In this document: one piece after another, positions 37,382-49,867 of the stretch
Layout: each line of letters opens with the position of its first letter
Numbering within the stretch: the first letter of the stretch is position 1
Assembly: GCA_002685535.1 (NCBI GenBank)
Contig: NYXK01000109.1
Location: 29,124-93,123, forward strand
DNA: 64,000 nt
Reading direction: 5' to 3'
From: Deltaproteobacteria bacterium
GTDB lineage: Bacteria > SAR324 > NAC60-12
Program-made: the position numbers and the translations under genes
The notes under the pieces: model-generated
The model's input: the letters and a program-made list of their open reading frames with translations, nothing else
What the model was told of the DNA's origin: nothing
Database searches by the model: none

Positions 37382-38254
37382 ATGGCAAAGGGGAAACTTC
37401 CTAAAGCAAACAACCCAAGGGAATTCCACGCATTTCCAAACTTCCCTCCCGAACTCCAGAACATGATCTGGCGATATTCTCTCCCTGGCCCACGTGTTAT
37501 TAGGGCGAAGCTCCGCTCAGCGGACTACTTTGTCTTCGGGGATGCTCGTCCTCCAACTGCACTTCACGTCTGCCGAAGTTCTCGTCAAGAAGCTCTTCGT
37601 TTTTACGAACTTCTATCCGAATCCGAGTCTACGGATAATCAATCCGAATGCGACACTATAGATGATCTATCCGAATACGACTCTACAGATGATCTCTCCG
37701 AATCCAACTCTACGGATGACGATCAATTACAAGACAGAAAAAGCGGAATATCAAGATCAAGATCAATATACTTCAATCCGGTGCTCGATACTGTCTATCT
37801 CATGCCAGACCACAAGGAGAAATCTTTGTACTCGAGTTTCGCTTCGAGATTTCCTAATATAGCCAGAATCCATTCCTTAGCTATAGACTTTAGTCCTGGG
37901 TCGGATTTTATGTGGGACCTTTGTGTCATGTTATCTTGCTCTAAAGGAAACCTCAAGGAAATATTGCTTGTCGTTACAAAGGATTCATATGTGTTCTCGA
38001 ACAATCTTGACGAAAAACAGATCAGATTCTCTAAGCCAAAAGACAACGTAATTCCTATATGGATGCAATATCTCGATCCACCGTGGCCCTGGCAGAAATG
38101 GACAGACATAGAGGCCGATCTATTAAGACAATTTAACTGGGTCCCAAATATGCCGCAGTTTCGAGTTATGGGAGCCGGATCTACATCCCAGACAACGGCT
38201 AGTTCGCCTCAACAACGTTGCTTGGTTGCCGATTTTCTTATTTGCCAGGTCTGA
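37382..38254 (+). CDS. 2EXR domain-containing protein with internal acidic repeat
   Basis: 'FHAFPNFPPELQNMIWRYSLPGPRVI...PPTALHVCRSSRQEALRFYEL'. Confidence 0.8.
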   Translation: MAKGKLPKANNPREFHAFPNFPPELQNMIWRYSLPGPRVIRAKLRSADYFVFGDARPPTALHVCRSSRQEALRFYELLSESESTDNQSECDTIDDLSEYDSTDDLSESNSTDDDQLQDRKSGISRSRSIYFNPVLDTVYLMPDHKEKSLYSSFASRFPNIARIHSLAIDFSPGSDFMWDLCVMLSCSKGNLKEILLVVTKDSYVFSNNLDEKQIRFSKPKDNVIPIWMQYLDPPWPWQKWTDIEADLLRQFNWVPNMPQFRVMGAGSTSQTTASSPQQRCLVADFLICQV

Positions 38255-38946
38255 ATTATAGTTAAAGAATTCTGTGAGGCTAAAGGGACCAGAAGCGATC
38301 GTCTAATAATATTCCTTTTTGACATTGGCGAAGAAAGCCAAATGTGCAAAAATCATGAAAGTTTGTTAGTATCATAATGAGTGCAAAGAATTTCACATTT
38401 GGTATACTAACTTAGCTATAACTATTTTCAAGTGGCTGTGCTGCGTTAAATTTACTTTGTTCAGGTGTGTCAACTCAGCTCAGCTCGAAACGGATCTCAT
38501 CTGACCATGAGGGCATAAAACCCCAGCGTAATCGCAGGATAACGGGCGGGCCGAACCTGATTTGCTACAGTATCGTCATCCTTTAAAATCTCACACTGGG
38601 TCCTGAATCGTCTACTTTAGAATGAGGGTGGGGAGCCAGATTTGACCCCTCGGTTCTAAAAATAGGACGGGGCCGGTCAGCCACTTCAAAATGCCACTTG
38701 TTCCCCGATGTACGATTTTTAACTAGACTTTATTCTGTCCTCGTTCATTTTCTTTCTACTAGACTAGACAGGGGGTTCTCGATTGGAGCAATCACCAACC
38801 CCAGCTAGCGTTTAATCGATACATTCCTCTTATTCATCCTCAGTTTTCCGGAAACAAAGATTCTCTTCTCAAGAATCAATAGCCCAAACGCGATCTATCT
38901 TCTTTTTGCATTCCACAGGATTACACTCGACCCATCTTGACTCGCG

Positions 38947-40901
38947 ATGGCGGAAAGCACAGCCATGTATCTTTTAGCACAATTGATGGTATTGCCCACA
39001 CCCTATCTCAATTTATCTGCACAAGCTAACATCCCTTCTGGTGCCTTCGATAATAACAAACGGGGACCAGGCTCAAGCTCTCATGAATGATCCTGAGGTA
39101 ACAAGAATAACAAGTCCTTGCTACTCGTCCCAAGCTGATCAAATTATAGTTTAGCACTTCCCTTGGCAAAGCTTTTGATACCTTTAGCACACTTGCCACG
39201 CTTAATCCAAAAGATTTAGAAATACTCTGCGAAAAGACTCAATGTTATAAGATACTCAAGATAAGTATTCAGACTTCCTTCTGCCGCTTTCTCTTTTTCT
39301 ACGCGCCGCCAGCTAACATCTTTCCACCTCGATCCAGACCAAGCCTCGAATTTGATTAAGCAGACTGAAGGTCAGCACGTCTCCTCTGCTATATCTTACA
39401 CTGCCAAAGCCCATGCTCATCCGTCAACTATATCGGCACCTTCTCGCCTGTTACAATATTCGCGTACGCATAATGATTCACATATTCCTCCTCTACCTTT
39501 GAATTCAGAGTCTGTGGCAGACGCTCGTACGGGGAAACGCCACACTTCCCCGGCCCTGCTATCGCCAATATCTGCGACACGCACTGGTCCATCTTCTCCC
39601 GCTACCACACTGCCCCACTCTGTCTCTCCTACGGTCAGTGTGCTCTCCTCGGCGTCGCAGCCAACATCCCCGTTCCCCAGTGAACGAGCTTCTAGCTCCC
39701 GAACGACGCCAAGTTCTTCCCTACCTCAGAGTCCCTCCTTTGCAAGCGCTTCCCCCGATAAAGCAACATCAGTGACATCTACGCAGCGATCCAGCCCTGG
39801 CGGTACCTGCCTCGCTGACCCCCCAACGCCACTGTTTTGTAATTCTCGTGAGGAGAGTGCAGAGCCGGACCCTCAAGACCTCGTCTCTGACCGACGGAGC
39901 AACACGCTAGCTCCTGGCCCTTCGATGAAGTACCTCCAAGCTCTTAGCATTATGACACCAATGTTTAGCTCAGCCATGAGTCAGACCAAATTGTCTGAAG
40001 TTATAAGAACTGGAGATCTATTAGTTCGCGATGATGCCGTCTCGTTCTTGAGAGATCAACTCCTTCTCTGGACAGGGATGTGGGATCCGTCAGACCTACG
40101 GGCACCGTCAAGCGAAGACTCGATTGCGGACCATTTTGTGAAGATATCACATAGCATTAGTGTCCTTGAGGGGCGAACACATATAGATCTACGTATGCTA
40201 CTCCACCGAATTCTCCAGTATCAGTACTACGTGAGGATAGTTGACGAGATAGAGAAGTCCAGGATTCAGAAACAGCCCGGAGTTGGAGCTGCTACTTACG
40301 CGATAGAGTTCCTCTTACAGCGTTTATATCCTAACGATTGGGGTCTCGTCGAAAAGAAGGAGAGACGAAAACAACTCTTGCATAGGCAAAACCGCCTTGG
40401 TAAGCGGCTAACAAGATTGTCAGGCTATTTTGGGCTCGGCTTCCTCCTCCTCGCGAGTCAAGAGGCAATGGGACGTATGTAAGTAGCTCCGTATCCAAAC
40501 CGGTCATCGCCAGCTAACAGTTTAATAGCACCAACATAGAGCTGTCGGATAACGAGGTCGTCGCGCTTGTATGCTACGTTACTAATGCCTTTCCCGAACT
40601 ACCTAGACTTGGTAAGGCTCTAGATAGAGTGGTGAGGCACATGGTCAAGAACCTCCCCCTAGAGGATATGGAACCTTTCGTGGAAAGTATTCTTCCTGAC
40701 GTTCAGCACCTCCTAAATAGTCGGCGCGATTTGATGCCTTTATCAACGTTCGCTCGGTTTGACCAAGAAGCGCACCACGTGGAACTACTTGAGGTTCTCT
40801 CCGAGGCGCCACGCCCACATCGGCAAGGCCGGACTCCACGACCACGGTCAATTGAGGTAGACCTGGTTTCATCGCGCAAACGCCTCAGACTATCATCCTA
40901 A
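38947..40901 (+). CDS. hypothetical multi-exon protein with Ser/Thr/Pro-rich middle region
   Basis: Short exons 'MAESTAMYLLAQLM', 'FSTSLGKAFDTFSTLATLNPKDLEILCEKTQCYKILK' with CTAAC-containing introns lead into ORF 39352-40482, then 40629-40901 after an intron at about 40480-40528. Confidence 0.55.
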
Positions 40902-41462
40902 GAAACCTGGTCGAATGTTACCAGCAGTAGCTGCTATACGATCCGGCTTAACCGGGGAGTGAGGAGGTAGCTTAAGCGTTACCTTGTAATCACGTGCTCG
41001 ACGACCACCGGGGCCTCTTCAGTGAGTCAATGCAAGTTAGTGCATGCCTTTTACTTTCTCTAGGGACAGACACAATAAATTGCATGATATAAATCAAATC
41101 TATGGTCAAGCTTGTACCGTCTTATGTGACTGCGCTTTCATGTGATTCAGCACGATAATGACCAGGAGAAAGCTTCAACGATCCTAAAAAGTCATGGCAA
41201 TCTCCCGGGAGGAAAATCCAGAAAACGCTCCAGATATTTCTTTAGCGAGCGCGCTGCGGAGCGTCTCTTTCAATTCGCCAGCCCTTTGATACTTGTCATT
41301 CTGCCTTCCACGTGATGCGTCTTGTCCCAGTGGCTGCCGCGGCCTTTTCGGGACTGGACGAGAAGGATGGAGCTAGGAACGAAAAGGGCAGAAGTAAAAA
41401 CGGGCGGGGGATGCTTTTGCTGACACAGAACGTGGCCGAGGATAGGCAGAGAATAGGACAGA

Positions 41463-41527
41463 GCAGGGGGCAAAGACAGGGGGCAAAGACAGGGGGCAAA
41501 GACAGGGGGCAAAGATAGGGGGCAGAT
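41463..41527 (+). repeat. 13-bp minisatellite array (locus G)
   Basis: AGGGGGCAAAGAC repeated about five times. Confidence 0.93.
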
Positions 41528-41672
41528 ATAGGTCCTCGTGCAAGAGTCCTGGAAGCGTCAGATCTAGTTCTTATATTAGACAACTTGTGGACCTTGGTCC
41601 TGATTCTGCAAAATATACTATTTACCAATTAAATTTATACTCATTCATTGAATCTTCAAAAGGTTTCTAACA

Positions 41673-42044
41673 ATGGCGCCGAGAATTCAAGTCCCCCCTA
41701 ACACATTACGGATGACATGTCCCGAATCACGTCGACGCCGCTTTACAACAAAGGAGAACGAGGAGAGAATCCTCCTAGCAAGCGAAGATCGGGAAGCAAA
41801 GCGTGAACTTCGATATCGTCGAAGACAAGGCAAATCAGCGGAGAGTCACTTCTCCAAAGAAGTAGAGAAGGCCAAGGAGGAACTGGAGCTGAAGGAGGGT
41901 TTCTTAAAGAAGCTTGCAAGAGAGGAGAACACTTTAAAAGGGTTTTCAGGAGAGAATAGTAAGGGAAATATGAGAGACGCAGAGCCGAACGTTCAAAAGG
42001 CGAAGGGCGAGACTACGGAGGCTTTGAGATACGTAGTTCCATGA
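41673..42044 (+). CDS. hypothetical basic/coiled-coil protein
   Basis: 123-aa K/E/R-rich ORF. Confidence 0.4.
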   Translation: MAPRIQVPPNTLRMTCPESRRRRFTTKENEERILLASEDREAKRELRYRRRQGKSAESHFSKEVEKAKEELELKEGFLKKLAREENTLKGFSGENSKGNMRDAEPNVQKAKGETTEALRYVVP

Positions 42045-42171
42045 TCTAAGAAGAGATATGAAGGTTTACTATAAAGCTTTACTCCTCGCCGTAATAATTC
42101 CCGATGAGCAGACGCTTGCGTTGACAAAGGAGCAAAACTCCACAAACCGGCGCATACAAATACTCCCTAAC

Positions 42172-42475
42172 GGCGTCTCAGATGCGCGTGCTGGGCTAGT
42201 TGACAGACGCTGGCGTTGTGAAGGGAGCGGAAACTGTCTCCCTCACGCTGGCGCATCGATTGCACTAGCGCTTGACAGACGCTGGCGTTGAGAAGGGAGC
42301 GAAAACTGGCTCCCTCACGCTGACGCATCGATTGCGCTACCGCTTGACAGACGCTGGCGTTGTGAAGGGAGCGAAAACTGGCTCCCTCACGCTGACGCAT
42401 CGATTGCGCTAGCGCTTGACAGACGCTGGCGTTGAGATGGAGCAAAATCTGGCTCCTTGGCGCTGGCGCTCGCAC
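42172..42475 (+). repeat. 72-bp tandem repeat, about four units
   Basis: TTGACAGACGCTGGCGTTG..GGGAGCGAAAACTGGCTCCCTCACGCTGACGCATCGATTGCGCTA.CGC starts at 42200, 42272, 42344 and 42416. Confidence 0.95.
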
Positions 42476-42513
42476 GATTCAAAAGTCAATGAAATTCCGG
42501 GGCAAGTACCTGC

Positions 42514-45432
42514 ATGTTTCGAATTTCACAGATCAAAATGAGACAGAGCAAGGTCGACACTTGGGAGAGGACAGTTCTCAACGATAGGAACTCGAATTAT
42601 CTAGGAACGGCATGTGTTGACCTGGAGGAACTCGAATTTTCCTCGGAATTTGTGCGAGAAAAAAATGAGAAGATCGTTGAGTCATTAAAAGGGAAGTTCA
42701 AAAAAGAAGGCTGCTATCGTCTCGAGCCTCGAAACCGGGTGCCTGCCCTTATTGAACCGTTCGATTTCTTAACCGTTCTTGATTTGTCAAAACTGACGCC
42801 TGACAATTTGCTAGAAAATCCTGAGGAGACACCGCCGCGATTGAAACTTCCCCTGGACCTCCGCCTTTCGTGCCTACACGGTCGGCAGCGCATTGAGGCC
42901 GCAAAGGCCGTCCTTCGAAAGCCGAAAGATCGCTGGTGGACTATAGATCTCTATACTGATGGTAAGTCATAGAACTCCTAGTCAACACGGGCAATTAATT
43001 TATTTCGCTGTAGACTCAGATCCTATCTGGCAGAGAGAGCTAGCAGAAGAATATGCCAACTCAACGAACTTCTCTGACGGCGAAATTTACCGTAAGATTT
43101 ATCAGTATATCTTGGAGCAAGACAAGCTCGCGGAAAAGAAGTGGTGGGCTCGTCTCACGAAGAAGAAGAGCGAATTTTTGAACCGCTTCTTTAAGCATAA
43201 ACGTTTTCCCGCGGCATTTAATGCACTTACAGATATACCTGGAATCTGGGACGGCCTAAATATCGGTGTTCTAGATAAAATGATGGCCTTGAAGTGCGAT
43301 GAGGTAAGTAATCAAGGGGTTTATGGTAGACATCGCTCTGACTTCCCTTAGGAAATTATACACTACCTTGAGGAACATATCTTACAAATATGGTCTTACA
43401 TATTTGGAGACGACCAAGAACTTATGAAGCTAGCCGATCGGGAGTCAGTCAAATTGGTGGAACTAAAAGCTCCAGGGCTATCACGAGGAGATCTTGAGCT
43501 CTTGCGGGGGCCAATGCAGAATAAAAAGCTTTTCCCTTTGATTCGTGCCCAGAACCAGCGGGAAATGATCTGGACGCGCTTGAGTAGCATCGAAGATCCA
43601 ATCCCTACAATCCATACTCTATTCGAGGACGTGAAGTATCTCAGACCATTGCAGAGAGCGATAAGAAAGCTTTTACCATCGGACTTCAAAGGAACAATTC
43701 GCAAAGCCTTAAGGCGGGCCTTCACCGGAACTCACCAAGAAGGGGGTGTGTTTAAGGTCCAGACCGGGGCGCAGAAGTTTACTTTTTGTACTGGAAGTGT
43801 GGAAGACCAGGTATGGTATGGGATCCTGCACCTTTGGCTCTACGCCATGCGACATTTCGATAGACTAGTGGGAGAATGTCCAAAGAAAGAAGAAAAGCAA
43901 GCCCTTCCCGCACCTCAAAAGCCTAGTTCGCTGCTTTGGCATAAATTCGGGCTTCTGGCGGACACCCTAGGGTTTGCTACGAAAGAGATTAAGATTTTAA
44001 AACAGAAGAATCCGGACGCTGAAGTGGCATATGCGGCGTTGTTAGAGGCTCGGGACCCTGATTACTTCACTTATGATGAGAGTTTCGTTCTGCGACACCT
44101 CAGAAGAATGAAACGGATGTTTGACACTGCAATCGAGAAGCCAGATCCAGGTGGCCAACCTACTCTCCTTGTTGACGGTCCTGGCGAGGCAGTTTCCCGA
44201 CGATGCGGTCGTATTTTCGAGAACGCGCACTCACGCACCCGGAAATATCTGTTCTTGCGATCCATTTATGAACCGACTATTGGTGAAGGGGATGGGATAT
44301 CTTCATTTTTTGTCCGAAGGTCAGTCTTCTTTGCATTCTTTGGGAGACCTCCCAAGAATTCTCTGTTTGAACAGCAGGGAGGAAATCCGCCATCACCAGA
44401 TTTAGAAGACGTTATGCAGGTAGATTATGATCATGCAACTACTTCTTCTGATAGGAGCACAAGTTCTTCTCCAAAATCTACCACCTCCGAAGATTCCGCG
44501 AGTACTTCTGCGATATCTGAAGATACCACAAGCGCTGTGCAGACTCCCGTGCCACCCGGCACCACACAAGCCGACCCAGCGGAAGGACCAAGTCAACTCA
44601 CTTGGGATATGAATCCCCTGGTTCAAGAGAGTCATATGATAGCTCAACCTCAAGCTTCAGAGAGCCAGATGATGGTAGGTCCTCAGATGCCAGAGAATCA
44701 AATAATAGTTCGACCTCAGACGCCCGAGAATCAAATAATAGTTCGACCTCAGACCCCGGAGAATCAAATAATAGTTCGACCTCAGACCCCGGAGAATCAA
44801 ATAATAGTTCGACCTCAGACCCCAGAGAATCAAATAATTCGGCCTCAGACCCCGGAAAATCAGATGGTACTTCACCAGACTCCCGAGAGTCAGATGATAA
44901 CACCGATAGAACCTCCGTCTAGGGCAAGAATGCGACTAACACGCGAGGAGGAAGAACCACCTGCGGACGTTTTTTTACGCGGGAAAAGGCGTAAGTTAAG
45001 ACAGAATGAGGATATTAACGCTTCAGAGCATATGGTAATTATAATGCCCCTCTTTAGAGTCATGCTAATAGCTAGTAGGAGGGCGAGCATACACGGAACC
45101 AATACAGCAATACCAAAGATAGGGTATCCTTCGTACTTCGTCAGCCGGGTGGCCAGCTAATCTCAATGAAATTGAACTGCACACGTACTGAAGCTGAAGA
45201 CATAGCTAGGAAATTTGTCGCGGCACGTATAAACCTATTTAATCAAAGTGATAGTGGCCTAACCGTAGGTAATTGTTTCGATGCAGTTCTACTCGATCCC
45301 GACAGATGTGTTTATCTGCGACAGCCACCGGAATTAAGTCAATACCAAGTTGAATTATCGGATGCATCTGTCCGATTTCGAAGCGCTATGGGGGAAGTCC
45401 AGACAATAGAGGAAATAGATGAAGAGCTGTGA
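42514..45432 (+). CDS. DUF3723-like protein, multi-exon, with 11-aa repeat near the C-terminus
   Basis: 'LPLDLRLSCLHGRQRIEAAKAVLRKPKDRWWTIDLYTD', 'FSDGEIYRKIYQYI', 'EIIHYLEEHILQIWSYIFGDDQELMKLADRESVKLVE'. An intron at about 45033-45080 (GTAATT..GCTAATAGCTAGTAG) joins '..EGEHTRNQYSNTKDRVSFVLRQPGGQLISMKLNC..' to ORF 45166-45432. Confidence 0.72.
44690..44870 (+). repeat. 33-bp coding tandem repeat (11-aa ENQIIVRPQTP)
   Basis: GAGAATCAAATAATAGTTCGACCTCAGACCCCG repeated about five times. Confidence 0.95.
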
Positions 45433-46755
45433 ATCTGAACCCGTTAGTAGGGCCTTGTTTCCGAATGTATCAAAGGCATAGAACTTTCCGAATCTGAGCG
45501 TCTCTCTAACTTTGGACGAAATTGCCTGGTAAATATATGTAGATATAACAGTGGATTCGCAATTTACTACAACATGCAATATGAACTGACTAGAGAATCT
45601 GTTATTAGCTCCTGACTCCAAATCCCCAACAACCAACTACGATCGTGTGGAGACCACGCACGAAATAAGGGATCTTCCATCGCAGTTAAGCAACCTACGG
45701 AGAGGCTAGAAGCAGTCAAGAATCTGCCGCGAACCAGCTCACAGCGATGCTGCATACAGCAGAATTAGAAAACCAGTACCTAAAGAGGGATATTCAAAAA
45801 TGGCCAGAAGATTTCAGAGTGAGCACTGCAAATTCCCACCAAATTGTGAATGAGGCGACTTTGGTATTAGAAAAGTTAAAATCTTCACTAAGTTACTCTC
45901 TATTTGGATGTAATTCTTCAAGATTAAGAAACCTGGCAACTTCACTGCACTGCTGAGTAGCATGAGTTCGCTTAAATCGGCGCTCATATCTACGGAGATA
46001 AATTGACCGTCTACTAGACATAAGCATATCTCATTGGCTATACACACGATCTCGCCTAAGAGACGGGGTGCAGAGACAGGGCGCACAAGGTGGTGCGGAA
46101 AGCCAATGTCCAATAGTCCCTGATCTGAACCCAACCACCTCATCCAGCTCCCTTGCCTAATTCTAATTATATCCGGGATCGACGAGGAGCCGCATCGGGT
46201 CCCTCACTACTCGATCACGTGATCAAGGGGACTGGAATGGCTTTTCGTCGCAAAGAGCAGGGAACTTTTCGTGCCGTGCTGAATGGCAAGCAGCTATTGG
46301 ATATGACCTTGACTTGCATGACAAGGGTCGATGGGAATCTCATGCATAGCACATTGGTCTCTTAAGGAAATTTCTCTCAAGACTTTTCTCTTCTTAGGGA
46401 GAATTCTGAGCCATATCTCAAGATACTTATCTTCAGCAAAATAGGTGGGATTTGTGAAATCTCATCCGCATTCAACTTCTTCCAGCTGCGTTCTTTGAAA
46501 CTAGTCTTTCACAAATGGAGACATGCTCGCGTACGGCGGGCGGGAACCATTTGTCTCCTTAAAGAAGGGAGGATCGCTAAGGACAGGCTAACCTTCGAAA
46601 ACATGCAGGCTGAAGATAAAGTGATTTTAGAATCACTGGTCAAGGCAACCCTGTAAATACTAAATAGATGTTATTGCCTGAAATTTGATTACACCGTATT
46701 AAAAACCGCCGTCTCCATGTCAAAGTTAACAATCACCTCCCAATGCCTCCACCGC

Positions 46756-48080
46756 TCACTCCGTTTGGACAATAATCGTATCTCCGTCTATTGCCTTTGC
46801 AGCTTTCCTTCCCCTTACCTTTCGATATTGCTGCTGCACGCCTCCATCTTGTTGGCTCTCAAATCTCGGTCGTTTCCGAGTATTTGGCGACGGAATAGTT
46901 TCCGGAGAGGCCACCGGAGACTCTGCAGCCGATGCTCCACTCTCAGCCGTCAGGTGCATATTTTCGAGTTCCTAGAACTATTTTTTAGTAGCCGTGATTA
47001 AAGTTCCTACATGGCGCTTACCTTTTCCTTCTCAGGTTCTGCAACCCTTTCTACGACAACTATTGCTCGACCTTCAACGGCAGCGAACGCGTCACGGTGC
47101 TCCTGGATCAAGTGTGAATTCTCCTTCTCGAGTTCAGCGATTCTTTTCTCCGCTGCTTCCTCAGCTGTAGCCAATGCGTCTCGGTCCTGGATCAAGTGTG
47201 AATTCTCCTTATCGAGTTCAGCGATTCTTTTCTCCGCTGCCTCCTCAGCTGTAGCCAATGCGTCTCGGTGCTCCCGGATCGAGTCTACCTTCTTCTCCAG
47301 CTCTATAATCTTTTCCCCTGAGCTCAGTCGTTCATACAAATGCTGCTCCTCAAGCTCAATGATCCTCTTATTGGCAATTGCTGCACGATCCTCAGCCGCA
47401 ACCAACGCGTCTCGATGCTCCCGAATCAAATCTTCCTTCTCCTTGCGTAGCTCGTCCAGATTTTGCTGGGCGGTATCAAGTTGGCCATGAGCTTTCCTTA
47501 GGTCGCTTTGATGTTCTCCCTTCATCTCTCGCATCTCATTGAGCTCCCGTTCAGCAGCAGTAAGCATACCATGAGCTTGGGCTAGGGCGGTTTGGTGTTC
47601 TCTCGACTCCCATTGATTCATGGCCTGGAGCTCTCTCTTATATTGTTGGACGCTCAGATCATAACATTGACTAGCCTCGTCAAGCTGAGCCCTAAGGGAG
47701 TTGTGATTTCGACTCATATTCTCGAGATCGGTACTAGTCTTCTTGTGCTCTGTTTCTAGATCTGTGTATGCTTTGGACCAATCTTCCAGCTGTCGCTGAT
47801 AAGTCGTACAAGTGCGGGTTAAACTCGTAATAGTCTCGCGATTGGAAGACAATATATTTAAGGATTCGCTGATTGCGGAATTTGCACCATAGAGGCGTTG
47901 GTCAATAGTGAGGGTGTCTTGGTTGACTGGATGCGGCTGCAGTCTTGTGCCATTGCCAGAAATTGGTTGATATGGTTGGCCTTTATGTAGCTGAGGCCGT
48001 GGTTCAGAAGACATGATTCCAGATGAATTTGGATTTTCTGGAGGACGGATGTAAGGATGAAAATAAGATAGATGTGGCAC
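46756..48080 (-). CDS. coiled-coil protein with internal repeats, hypothetical
   Basis: ORF 47007-48080 shows heptad-rich sequence; an intron (GTAAGCGCC..TTCTAG) joins it to '..ELENMHLTAESGASAAESPVASPETIPSPNTRKRPRF'. Confidence 0.65.
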
Positions 48081-49867
48081 GGCTGAGGTGACGGTGAAGT
48101 GATTGATCTGGACTAACTGGCTTGTTGCCGTTCTGGTCGATGTTTGGCTTGGATTGAAGACTTCTCGGTGGGCAACAATGATCCTTTATACACCGTCTCA
48201 GTGACTAACTTATTCCTTGAAGTTGGGATGCTCGCAATCTGATTATTTTGCGTTTTGAGAAGAGGTGGAGTGTGGCAAACCACTAAAAGAGGAGCCCTCA
48301 AGGTAGCCTTGCTTTAGCGTCTGGCTCAAACAGTGCTGAGGCCCAATTCTTAAAATAACTTGGGTAATCCCTAGTGATCCTTCTTCCTTGAATGTACAGG
48401 GACCCACAATCGGTCCCCTGGAAAGAGCATAATCGGGCCCCATCATGCTCGGTGAGGTTCCAGATATTCTTCCATTGACTCGTGAATGTGAAAAAATAAC
48501 CAAATCAAAGATTGCTCATCATGCTCTTAGAATAGACGCTTGTATTAAGTGTTGACATGAGCACCAACCTTCTACATTCTAAAAAAAGCGATTACAGGCT
48601 TGATTATGGGCAGACGCAAGGTAGAGCTGTGATTGGAACATATCCTGGTACCGAAGCACCACATGAGAGTGCTCTGCCTTGTAAGGTATACTAGGGAACC
48701 GGTGTAGATCTGCATTTAGGTCTCGATAGGGTCGAAATTCATGCAACGACGATACTTACACCGAGAACGGATCCTTGGAAATTTTAGCACGGCTTGTGCT
48801 TCTAACTCACCTTGTGGCAAGATTGTGTGGGAGGAGAAGTCAACTATAGTCCACTCATGGATCGGCTGGTCGGCGCTGCTCCTCCGGGATATTGAAATTC
48901 ATGCTGAACCAAGAGCGACTATTGTATGGTCGATTGGCCTAATTGTGGATATATCTCAAAGGTGGTTCTCGTATCAAGGCCTGACATGCCGTTCAGGGAA
49001 ATTCATGCAAATAATGGCCAGGTCTCTGGTGAACCATGTGCTGCCGAGGACCCAGAATATTTGTGATTCCCCGAAGTCAAGGCGAAAACTGAGCACCAAG
49101 GCTCTCCTTGGTGAGATTTTACCGTCGCATAATGATTTTCCGGGAAGTGGTTGCGGTTGCGCCTTGGAGGATTAACCAGCAAATGTTCAGACCTGATCCT
49201 GAGCCTAACCGCTGAGGTTATCGGTGAAATACGATGATGCTTCACCCATTCAGCGTAGTCTATGCGTTGATCGTCATGTTCGGGACGCACAGCAGCCGCC
49301 GTTGTACAATCCCTGTGTCAGCGCATTCTGTCTTGGGCATGATTATCTACTCGAAGACTAGGGCTATATGCTAAATACTCGTGGCACACCTCTGCCGTCA
49401 CGTGGATCTCCGCGGCTACGGTGCTTTCGAGTTGGCATGAGGCTGGAATTGTGGCTCTGAAGATCACATAACTGAGTTGTCCTTCATGCCTGCGAAGCCG
49501 GCTTAAATGAACGTATTGTTTGTCCGGGACAAGGCCAAGAGTGACTATGCAGCATTCGTTATGCTTTTGATACTCAGGTTCCTATTTATACTTCTGAAAT
49601 AATACACGCAATCAGCGGCGACTGGGCAACTTAATTTTTGACGTTTGTTGTTGGGTTAGGTTTTCTGCCACTTTAACGTTAAAAAGGCGGTAAGTCACAC
49701 GAGTACCAGGAGGGGGAGGAGGGGCTCCACCGAGCCTGATCGGCTGAGTCAGCATTTGATAATTTCCGACGCGACCTCTGGACCACTTCTCCTCTTACAG
49801 GTTCAGCATCAATCTCAGCAACCCGTCCAAAGCGCATCTCGTTTCTATCTTTTCTTTGAGATTCACG

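Noticed and set aside
41463-42475. CRISPR-like array
   Set aside because: Contiguous tandem units without spacers, in a eukaryotic genome.
42514-46400. A complete Starship element
   Set aside because: No DUF3435 captain, no boundary repeats and no empty site visible; only a DUF3723-like gene is supported.
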